64,000 nt of DNA. Source: Synaphobranchus kaupii. Its lineage: Eukaryota > Chordata > Actinopteri > Anguilliformes > Synaphobranchidae. The translations under genes and the position numbers were made by a program. Shown in pieces: positions 47,064 through 56,659 of the stretch. The DNA lies in contig CM056391.1 of assembly GCA_029718625.1 (NCBI GenBank), positions 658,162 through 722,161 of the forward strand, given 5' to 3'. The notes below the pieces were generated by a model. That model had not been told where the DNA came from, searched no databases, and was given only the letters and a program-made list of their open reading frames with translations. How positions within the stretch are numbered: position 1 is the first letter of the stretch; each line of letters begins with the position of its first letter.

Positions 47064-48235
47064 GTGCTGTTACTATAGGGCCAATACGCCTGGGCTGTTA
47101 CTATAGGGCCAATACGCCTGGGCTGTTACTATAGGCCAATACGCCTGGGCTGTTACTATAGGGCCAATACGCCTGTGCTGTTACTATAGGGCCAATAGTC
47201 CTGTGCTGTTACTATAGAGCCAATACGCCTGTGCTGTTACTCTAGGGCCAATACGCCTGGGCTGTTACTATAGGGCCAATAGGCCTGGGCTGTTACTATA
47301 GGGCCAATACGCCTGGGCTGTTACTATAGGGCCAATACGCCTGGGCTGTTACTATAGGGCCAATACGCCTGGGCTGTTACTATAGGGCCAATACGCCTGG
47401 GCTGTTACTATAGGGCCAATACGCCTGTGCTGTTACTATAGGGCCAATACGCCTGGGCTGTTACTATAGGGCCAATACGCCTGGGCTGTTACTATAGGGC
47501 CAATACGCCTGGGCTGTTACTATAGGGCCAATACGCCTGGGCTGTTACTATAGGGCCAATACGCCTGTGCTGTTACTATAGGGCCAATACGCCTGGGCTG
47601 TTACTATAGGGCCAATACGCCTGGGCTGTTACTATAGGGCCAATACGCCTGTGCTGTTACTATAGGGCCAATACGCCTGGGCTGTTACTATAGGGCCAAT
47701 ACGCCTGGGCTGTTACTATAGGGCCAATACGCCTGGGCTGTTACTATAGGGCCAATACGCCTGTGCTGTTACTATAGGGCCAATACGCCTGGGCTGTTAC
47801 TATAGGGCCAATACGCCTGGGCTGTTACTATAGGGCCAATACGCCTGGGCTGTTACTATAGGGCCAATACGCCTGGGCTGTTACTATAGGGCCAATACGC
47901 CTGGGCTGTTACTATAGGGCCAATACGCCTGTGCTGTTACTATAGGGCCAATACGCCTGGGCTGTTACTATAGGGCCAATACGCCTGTGCTGTTACTATA
48001 GGGCCAATACGCCTGGGCTGTTACTATAGGGCCAATACGCCTGGGCTGTTACTATAGGGCCAATACGCCTGTGCTGTTACTATAGGGCCAATACGCCTGG
48101 GCTGTTACTATAGGGCCAATACGCCTGGGCTGTTACTATAGGGCCAATACGCCTGGGCTGTTACTATAGGGCCAATACGCCTGGGCTGTTACTATAGGGC
48201 CAATACGCCTGGGCTGTTACTATAGGGCCAATACA
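47064..48235 (+). repeat. 28-bp minisatellite (about 42 copies), very uniform
   Basis: TGTTACTATAGGGCCAATAC plus GCCTGGGC repeats with hardly any change except CTGTGC for CTGGGC and a few single changes in the first eight units (one unit lacks a G near 47137). Uniformity rises from left to right. Confidence 0.97.
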
Positions 48236-48394
48236 CCTGGATTTACTAAGACTTTTAGCGTGTGCAAAACCTTTTAGCACACCAAAACCAATGATTGGTC
48301 ATGGTATTTGTTTTGCACCAATGATTGGTTGATATTAGTTTTGCGTGTGCTAACAGGTTTTGCTCACACTAAAGGTCTTAGTAAATCAGGCCCT
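48236..48394. mobile_element. 160-bp MITE between two minisatellites
   Basis: CTGGATTTACTAAGACTTTT and AGCGTGTGCAAAACC on the left match the complement of the right end (CTGATTTACTAAGACCTTTA, then GTGTGAGCAAAACC). The left terminus touches the last unit of the preceding array. Two CCAATGATTGGT words lie in the centre. Confidence 0.82.
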
Positions 48395-48432
48395 GTTCCC
48401 TGCGGTATACATGTGGGTCCAGGTGAAAATGT

Positions 48433-48816
48433 GTTCAGTCACAGGAGTGAATCTGGGTTCAGTCACAGGAGTGAATATGGGTTCAGTCACAGGAGTGAAT
48501 ATGGGTTCAGTCACAGGAGTGAATATGGGTTCAGTCACAGGAGTGAATATGGGTTCAGTCACAGGAGTGAATATGGGTTCAGTCACAGGAGTGAATATGG
48601 GTTCAGTCACAGGAGTGAATCTGGGTTCAGTCACAGGAGTGAATCTGGGTTCAGTCACAGGAGTGAATATGGGTTCAGTCACAGGAGTGAATCTGGGTTC
48701 AGTCACAGGAGTGAATCTGGGTTCAGTCATAGGAGTGAATATGGGTTCAGTCACATGAGTGAATATGGGTTCAGTCACAGGAGTGAATATGGGTTCAGTC
48801 ACAGGAGTGAATATGG
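48433..48816 (+). repeat. 24-bp minisatellite (16 exact-length copies)
   Basis: GTTCAGTCACAGGAGTGAAT plus ATGG or CTGG repeats 16 times with no length change. The 8-codon unit keeps a frame open (GFSHRSEY), which I regard as a shadow. Confidence 0.96.
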
Positions 48817-49135
48817 GTCTATACTGTACAGGAGTGAGTATGGGTCTATACTGTACAGGAGTGAGCATGGGTCTATACTGTACAGGAGTGAATATGGGTC
48901 TATACTGTACAGGAGTGAATATGGGTCTATACTGTACAGGAGTGAATATGGGTCTATACTGTACAGGAGTGAATATGGGTCTATACTATACAGGAGTGAA
49001 TATGGGTCTATACTGTACAGGAGTGAATATGGGTCTATACTATACAGGAGTGAGTATGGGTCTATACTGTACAGGAGTGAGTATGGGTCTATACTGTACA
49101 GTGAGTGAGTATGGGTCTATACTGTACAGTGAGTA
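48817..49135 (+). repeat. 27-bp minisatellite (about 12 copies) fused to the 24-bp array
   Basis: TCTATACTGTACAGGAGTGA plus ATATGGG. It shares AGGAGTGAATATGGGT with the 24-bp unit but has TCTATACTGTAC in place of TTCAGTCAC. Confidence 0.96.
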
Positions 49136-50418
49136 TTATTTGGTATACAGAGAATATGACACACCCTGTCTCAAAATCAAACAAGGTGGTAGGCCAACCA
49201 AGATTCTTAGAGGGCATGCGTTGTCTGAAACTCATCCTCGTGAAGCAGCAGACATCCTGAGGAACCCATTACACCTTTTTTCTTTACTTAGTTTAGCAAT
49301 GTTGGTTCAAAGAGTATAATTTAGCAATTTACTGTTCCTGTTTTATTCTACCATAACTTGTTTATATATTTGTAGTAAGAATTAATACCACGGGTTGTGC
49401 TGGCTTTCTCCTGCCCTTGCAGCAATGTATAAAGAATTCAAAATATTTTATTTTTTAAAATAGTTAATTATAAAAATTTATATAAAAACATGAATGTCAA
49501 ATTCATTAAGTTTCGAAAAAATGTTTTTTCCTGAATACCCTGCATGTAAAGCCCACCAATATGCAACTGTATAAATCATGCTTTACACCCACATAAAGCA
49601 TACATAACACCCACATAGAGCATGCATAAGCATGTAACATCTAAAAAAAATAATTTACAAAACTGTCTTGATTTTTCTATATAATTCTATAGTTAATTAA
49701 ACTTTTATATTTTGAACTTTTTCTCTTATGAATACTTTGTTCCCGTGTTTTGCTGAATGTCTTTCAGATGCATTATACAAAGTGGCATACAGCAGTCAGG
49801 ACTCAGGAGTACTATGCCCTGAGAAAGTGCACTTTCTCACTCGATCACACAGCCCTGATTACCTACTTAACCTAAAAGTCCCACAATAAGGAAACAAACT
49901 CCGATTTAAAACTACTGCCTGCACAATGCAACAGAAAGGAGAAAGAGTAGTTGCAGTTCCACTAGAGGCCACTAGAGGGCCACATTCCCACAGAAGCACT
50001 AAAATGAGCAGCCAGCCCCGTTCTAATCCCCTGTCGCGGTTTTGAAGTTGCTATCCTCAGATCACGGGCACGATTTCAGGTCAATTCTCTCCCAGCTTTA
50101 AAGCCATGCTGTCAGCTGTTTGGATAATAAAGTGTGACTGTCTCTCGCCCCCTTTACCGGTCAGCAGTAGTCTGTGCTCAACCACACAGCCGGAGCAAAA
50201 ATATATTTTTTTTGGGGGGGGGGGGGGGGGTTTTTGTACAGACCCCGGAAATGAGAATCAAAGTTTTCCCTGTGTGGAGAAAGAGGGAAAAAAACTCTGC
50301 AGCAAAACCTTAAATGACTTGTGTGGAGTGCACTTGTGTTCCTCTTGAAAACAGAAAAATGTAAATTGCAACACTTGCAGAGCACCAACCTTACTGCTCT
50401 GATGCTAATGGAACAAGA
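49136..50418. other. Unassigned DNA
   Basis: AT-rich, with a strong G-run after T-run at about 50203-50235 (roughly 18 G in a row). No supported gene. Confidence 0.45.
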
Positions 50419-51499
50419 TATATACACACAACACTGGATCCCAGAGCACATACACACAACACTGGATCCCAGAGCACATACACACAACACTGGATCCCAG
50501 AGCGTATACACACAACGCTGGATCCCAGAGCATATACACACAACACTGGATCCCAGAGCATATACACACAACACTGGATCCCAGAGCGTATACACACAAC
50601 GCTGGATCCCAGAGCATATACACACAACACTGGATCCCAGAGCGTATACACACAACACTGGATCCCAGAGCGTATACACACAACACTGGATCCCAGAGCG
50701 TATACACACAACACTGGATCCCAGAGCTTATACACACAACGCTGGATCCCAGAGCGTATACACACAACGCTGGATCCCAGAGCGTATACACACAACACTG
50801 GATCCCAGAGCGTATACACAAAGCTGGATCCCAGAGCGTATACACACACACAAAGCTGGATCCCAGAGCATACACACACACAACGCTGGATCCCAGAGCA
50901 TATACACACACAACACTGGATCCCAGAGCACATACACACACAACACTGGATCCCAGAGCACATACACACACAACACTGGATCCCAGAGCATACACACACA
51001 CAACGCTGGATCCCAGAGCTTATACACACACAACACTGGATCCCAGAGCACATACACACACAACACTGGATCCCAGAGCTTATACACACACAACACTGGA
51101 TCCCAGAGCATATACACACACAACACTGGATCCCAGAGCTTATACACACACAACACTGGATCCCAGAGCACATACACACACAACACTGGATCCCAGAGCA
51201 CATACACACACAACACTGGATCCCAGAGCATATACACACAACACTGGATCCCAGAGCTTATACACACACAACACTGGATCCCAGAGCTTATACACACACA
51301 ACACTGGATCCCAGAGCACATACACACACAACACTGGATCCCAGAGCACATACACACACAACGCTGGATCCCAGAGCATATACACACAACACTGGATCCC
51401 AGAGCGTATACACACAACACTGGATCCCAGAGCATATACACACAACACTGGATCCCAGAGCATATACACACAACACTGGATCCCAGAGCGTATACACAA
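50419..51499 (+). repeat. 28/30-bp minisatellite (about 37 copies)
   Basis: TATACACACAACACTGGATC plus CCAGAGCG (28 bp). In the middle part, about 50.84-51.36 kb, units carry one more CA (30 bp). Almost every copy has the BamHI palindrome GGATCC. The change in unit length only shifts one stop-free frame into another. Confidence 0.97.
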
Positions 51500-51628
51500 A
51501 TATTTTTAGATTCAAATGTTTCTGTTGCTTATTTACTTGGTGACTCCCTTCGGGAGATTTTGTTACGACACAATCAGCTTAGAGGAATAACATGCCCCAT
51601 TAAGACTCACCACATACATATACGCAAT

Positions 51629-51662
51629 ATAACTACAACCCAAATATAACTACAACCCAAAA
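51629..51662 (+). repeat. 17-bp direct duplication
   Basis: ATAACTACAACCCAAA occurs twice in a row directly before the Tc1-like fragment. Confidence 0.85.
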
Positions 51663-52146
51663 CACCCGATGGAGGACCCGTCTCATCCAAAATCATGGGC
51701 ATTAATATTAATATGGTCCCCCTTTGCTGCTATAACAGTCTCCACTCTCCTGGGAAGGCTTTCCACTAGATGTAGGAACATTGCTGTGGGGATTGGCTTC
51801 AATTCAGCCAGAGCCTGGCTCACAGTCGGCTTTCCAATTGATCCCAAAGGTGTCCGATGGGGTTGAGGTCAGGGCTCTGTGCAGGCCGGTAAAGTTCTTC
51901 TACACCGATCCCGACAAACCATTTCTGTATGGACCTGGCTTTGTGCACGGGGGCATTGTCATGCTGAAACAGGAAAAGGGCCTGCCCCAAAACTGTTGCC
52001 ACAAAGTCGGAAGCACAGAATCGTCTAGAATGTCATTGTGTGCTGTAGCGTTAAGATTTGCCTTCACTAGAACTAAGAGGCCTAGACCAAACCATGTTAA
52101 ACAGCCCCAGACCAAGGGGTGTCCAGATACTTTTGGCCATGTAGTG
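51647..52146 (-). mobile_element. Internally deleted Tc1-like transposon copy
   Basis: The right end reads, in complement, CACTACATGGCCAAAAGTAT, with TA next to it (52147-52148). The left end is a decayed version (ACTACAACCCAAAACACCC). Only about 500 bp remain of an element that would normally be about three times longer. The transposase N-terminal half is deleted. Confidence 0.85.
51823..52115 (-). pseudogene. Tc1-like transposase C-terminal fragment with catalytic Glu lost
   Basis: Read on the minus strand, the first part is [20 protein letters not shown], then [16 protein letters not shown]; after a frame change near 51970 it continues [20 protein letters not shown] and QSPDLNPIGHLWDQ. 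The motifs VWGCF, HDNAPVH and DLNPIE are those of Tc1 DD34E transposases. The second catalytic Asp (HDN) is present, but the Glu exactly 34 residues later is Gly (codon at 51853-51855). With the frameshift and the missing N-terminus this copy cannot encode an active enzyme. Confidence 0.9.
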
Positions 52147-52149
52147 TAT

Positions 52150-52275
52150 GTTTATGGGTTTGGTTTAGAGACAGAGAGTAGGCCCATGTAAAATTCTGAT
52201 GGGTTGGTTTAAAGAGAGAAAGTAGGCCAATGTAAAATTCTGATGGGTTGGTTTTAGAAAAAGAGAGGGTAGGCC
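52150..52275 (+). repeat. Tandem repeat of about 50 bp (2-3 copies)
   Basis: AGTAGGCCAATGTAAAATTC followed by TGATGGGTTGGTTT occurs twice, with a third partial GGGTAGGCCA. Confidence 0.8.
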
Positions 52276-52587
52276 AGAGTATACACTATGTGCTCACTAC
52301 CACGCACGCACGCGTTACTTCCCTCTTAAACACAATTGATACTGGTATTACCAGCATCAAACTTTCCCCTGAAACTGATCATTGGTCTCAACCCATTTTA
52401 ATTTTCCTCAATTTACAAGAGTGCCAATGACCTGAATAATCCATTGACAGGAAAACACACAGCTTCTTTCTTCACAACACATAAACCGCAATATTAATAT
52501 TAAAATTTTAAATATTTAAATCATATAAACTGTGTTAGAATAACATACAGATGATGTCACAGCGTTCAGCAGCTGGCCAGTTATAGA

Positions 52588-52590
<3 letters not shown>
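52276..52590. other. Unassigned AT-rich DNA
   Basis: No supported gene. Confidence 0.4.

Positions 52591-52636
<46 letters not shown>
52591..52636 (+). repeat. (GT)n microsatellite
   Basis: About 45 bp of GT. Confidence 0.97.
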
Positions 52637-52638
<2 letters not shown>

Positions 52639-52755
52639 TATCCAGAGGAGCAGGTACAGAATGTGAATGGGTGGGCATGCTTACCCTTTTCAACGAGCCA
52701 AGCGAGGAATGTGTCGCCCGTGCCAGGCCGCTATACTTAGATACATTAGCAGCAT

Positions 52756-53395
52756 GTGCCCCAATGGCCCTGAGGAGAGGCATCCTGCACCCCATGCCCC
52801 TGAGGGGAGGCATCCTGCACCCCATGCCCCTGAGGGGAGGCATCCTGCACCCCATGCCCCTGAGGGGAGGCATCCTGCACCCCATGCCCCTGAGGGGAGG
52901 CATCCTGCACCCTGTGCCCCTGAGGGGAGGCATCCTGCACCCCATGCCCCTGAGGGGAGGCATCCTGCACCCCATGCCCCTGAGGGGAGGCATCCTGCAC
53001 CCCATGCCCCTGAGGGGAGGCATCCTGCACCCCATGCCCCTGAGGAGAGGCATCCTGCACCCTGTGCCCCTGAGGGGAGGCATCCTGCACCCCATGCCCC
53101 TGAGGGGAGGCATCCTGCACCCTGTGCCCCTGAGGGGAGGCATCCTGCACCCTGTGCCCCTGAGGGGAGGCATCCTGCACCCTGTGCCCCTGAGGGGAGG
53201 CATCCTGCACCCCATGCCCCTGAGGGGAGGCATCCTGCACCCTGTGCCCCTGAGGGGAGGCATCCTGCACCCTGTGCCCCTGAGGGGAGGCATCCTGCAC
53301 CCTGTGCCCCTGAGGCGAGGCATCCTGCACCCTGTGCCCCTGAGGGGAGGCATCCTGCACCCTGTGCCCCTGAGGAGAGGCATCCTGCACCCCGA
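52756..53395 (+). repeat. 30-bp minisatellite (about 21 copies), no length variation
   Basis: TGAGGGGAGGCATCCTGCAC plus CCCATGCCCC or CCTGTGCCCC. The two forms CCCATG and CCTGTG differ by two transitions; the first dominates the left half and the second the right half. The 10-codon unit has no stop in five of six frames, which explains the set of 220-300 codon frames on both strands. Confidence 0.97.
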
Positions 53396-53434
53396 CTGTC
53401 TGAATGAAGTTCATCATTCACAATATATGAGGCA

Positions 53435-53540
53435 TTCATATACACACATACACACAACACGCACACACACACACACACGTAACACAAATGCATAAACGCA
53501 ACACACACACACACACACACAGACACGCCACACACACAGG
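53435..53540 (+). repeat. CA-rich microsatellite
   Basis: Broken CA runs with CACGCA and AACACA interruptions. Confidence 0.9.
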
Positions 53541-55477
53541 CTCTCTGCTAGATCAGTGTGGCTTTTTACACAAGACCTGCTCAACATGGCAGAATGGCGT
53601 TTGTGCCTTCAGCTCGTTATGTTCGTCTTTATGTCAAAGAATGCCTTCAGAAATCATAATTTAAAATAAGAATGTATTTGAGGATTGAATACACTATTGG
53701 ATTCCATATATATTATTAAATAAAAATGCATATTTACAGTTTATACACACTGTTGATTCGCTGCTCCTCGACACTTGTATGTAGGACTGTACATATTTAA
53801 TATTCTCCTGGTATTTCCCTGTTATTATTTGCCCGACTGAACGTGTTGAGATTCAGCGGAGTCAGTCATTTATGAATATTCATGGACAGCGAGCCTGGAT
53901 CAGATTCGTATCACTATTGACACATGTTGAATAGTCATTCAGGATGATAGCACCTTACGGGGGCCGCTGCCCGCTGAATATTTATGAGCTTAGTGATACA
54001 CGGGGGGGTTCTACGCCCGGACCAGACCGGCAGGGGAAGCGAGGAGTGCTCCTCCGTCTTGTTTTGGAAAAAAATGACTTGTTTTTGATTTCACAGCGGA
54101 AGATCTGAGAAGCTGCTAGGATTGGCCCAGCCTCTGTGACATCACAAAGAGCATAAAGGAGAAGGGCTTTTGATAGCGAAGCTCTATCCCGGAGTTCTGA
54201 GATCCATATGGAGGCGCTGGTGCTCTCTCCCCCCTGCGGTTTACTGCCGTGCCAAACAAGTGCACGAGTGCACATAAGTGCACGTAAAGAGCGGCGTCTG
54301 AATTTAGAGTTTTTGATTTCCTCTCGGGATATGGCCTGAAACGTGCTTCAAAGAGGGCGTATGGCAGGGCGGCACAGATCCGCACTGGAGTGGGGAAGGG
54401 AGATTACACTGCTGCTGTGATTGCCATTCCTCCACAGTCTCACTTCCCCCTTTTGCCTTCTCAGATGCTTAAAAGTCTGTTCTGCTGATGATAATGAGCC
54501 AGAACCTCCCTCCTTTTCTCTCCTACTCGCTGAGATTCACTCCAATTAAGTAAAACCCCTTTTGCTTTTTTTTTTTACAATGTCCTTTTGGCATCGTAAG
54601 AAGTAAGAAATGCCGCTGAAAGAAATGTTTGTGGGCCAGTAGGGGGGTAGCTTTCCCTCTGGAACAAGTCGGAAAACCAATTCCCTAGTGCAGCGATAGG
54701 GACACTGTGCCACAAGAGGTGCCATCTATGAGATCATATATTAAAGTGAGGCCCTAACGTTACTGTGCTCATGAAAGATCCCAGGGCACTTTTAGAGAAA
54801 GTAGGGGTGTTAACCCCTGGCGTTCTGATCAAATTCCCACAACAAAGCAGCTCACTACATCCGACTACCTATTTTAAATCTGATTGGCTGCACAGACCCT
54901 CGCAGTTCCCGCCCACTTTACTTCCCCGGGCTGCCACTGGTAAAGACAGCTGAATTCTCAGGTGACTTTCCAAGCGTAAGTAAAGGTAAACTAAACACAC
55001 CTCACTTCCTCATTCTCACAGGTAAAGAGAAAGCCGTCCCAGAATTACTCTTCTGTATTATTTCTATTTTATTTTATTTAAAACACACTTGTAGAAAGGC
55101 CATTTTTTGAGGGTGTAACTGCACTGCAAATGTCGTCCTGTATTAGCCTATACGTCCCACATTTCAGCCAAAAATGGTTTGTACCACACACAACACCCTT
55201 TATCCCACATCTCCCCACAGCCTGTAAATTGTAGCTGCCATTGATTAATTACTGGGGCGTATTAGAAACCAGGCAGGCGGCTGGAAATCCCAGCCGCTAA
55301 ACATCGTTATTGTGAATAACCTTCCGAATTTGGGTTGCCATATGGTTACCGCATGGCCCTACCCCCTTCCTCCTCCACCTAAATGTGTTGTGTCCTGTAT
55401 TCCTGCGAACGAACAAGGCAAAGTCGGTGACCCTAGATATCGGAGAACCATATCTCACGTCAGATCATACTGTGAGC
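53541..55477. other. Unassigned DNA, possibly regulatory
   Basis: No supported gene or transposon end. It contains the 12-bp palindrome listed next and several balanced-composition stretches that look unlike the surrounding repeats. Confidence 0.35.
53872..53883. promoter_or_regulatory. Palindrome ATGAATATTCAT (POU-dimer-like site)
   Basis: A perfect 12-bp palindrome similar to the MORE-type sites bound by POU-factor dimers. The surrounding 53.77-54.0 kb is free of repeats. Function is inferred from the motif only. Confidence 0.25.
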
Positions 55478-55596
55478 ACACTACACACTACATCCACACA
55501 ACACACTACATCCACACTACCACCACACTACACACTACATCCACACTACACACTGCATCCACACTACACACTGCATCCACACTACACACTACATCC
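55478..55596 (+). repeat. 18-19-bp minisatellite (about 6 copies)
   Basis: CACTACACACTGCATCCA or the ACTACATCCA form repeats with small length changes. Confidence 0.88.
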
Positions 55597-55911
55597 TACG
55601 GATGGCAGAGGAAAATACATTTCCCAACACACACCCCTCCAGACAGCTCACACCCCTCCAGACAGCTCCCCATTAAAACTGAAGGAGAGGATGACAGGCT
55701 AAACCTCTCACAAAATAATGGTCAATTAATGAATGCAAAATGGAAAAAGTGACTCAAGGTCAAGTGTCCAATCACGGCAGCTCACTCCGGCAAGCCTAGC
55801 TTCAGAACACGCTTCAGAACACGCTCTATCAATAGTCCTAGCATAAGAGCTATATAGACCTATAGAGCTTCACAAGCGCTACATGAAAACTTCATAAGCA
55901 CTATAAAGTTT

Positions 55912-56659
55912 ATGGTACACGGGCAATATTTTCAGGCAATATTGCCAGCAATATTGTACAATATTGCCAGCAATGGGCAATGGGTATGGGCCACTGTAGC
56001 AATGGGCAATAACTGAAAAATAGCCTAATTGATGAAAGAATGTTTGCGGATCCTGTTTTTAACCTCCGTTTCAAACCTTTACCATCATCTCACCACAAAG
56101 GTATATATGTGCCCGGAACGGCAAGAACCACAGCTTTCCGCCAATGTAATTCAATAGACTGTATCTCTAAATTTTACGGAAGCATTCATGGATGTATTCA
56201 CCAGTAAAGCAGGTGGTCTGATTAGTCTGCTGAATAAAGTTAGCTAGCTAGCTAGCTAGTTAAAAGTCACTCGGTTTGTCAGTACGGCGGTGAGTGAGTA
56301 ATAATACCAATTATTTACAATTAAAAGTCAAGAATACCATAACTTATGAAAAGTTGGTCTTTATTTCAACATTACACTAATACATCAATATAACTTACCT
56401 GAGTAATAAATGAATAAAGTTATAAGAGATCAGCATCCCTTCAGTTTCCTCGCACCACTTGGCAGCCATTGTTGACATTTATTTTTGGAAGACTCAGGTG
56501 TCATGTGACCCAAACTCTCATCTGTGATTGGATGGTAGCAAAATATTGCTTGCCTCGATCAAACTTGTTCAGATATTGATTTATCAATAGGAAAATTGGC
56601 AGCAATCATTGCCTGTCAATATTGCCGGTAATATTGCCTGAAAATATTGCCCGTGTACA
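55912..56659. mobile_element. 0.75-kb non-autonomous DNA transposon
   Basis: GTACACGGGCAATATTTTCA on the left and the complement of the right end match for at least 30 bp (continuing GGCAATATT). Several CAATATTG palindromes follow inside each end. No transposase is present and no target duplication is clear, so the superfamily is open. Confidence 0.85.

Noticed and set aside
48308..49319. 266-residue protein with GFSHRSEY and GSILYRSEY repeats
   Set aside because: The frame is almost wholly made of the 24- and 27-bp arrays; the ends lie in a MITE and in non-coding DNA.
52535..53535. Pro/Gly-rich, collagen-like or zinc-finger-like repeat proteins
   Set aside because: Five of six frames are open over the same 30-bp minisatellite, and none has flanking coding signals.
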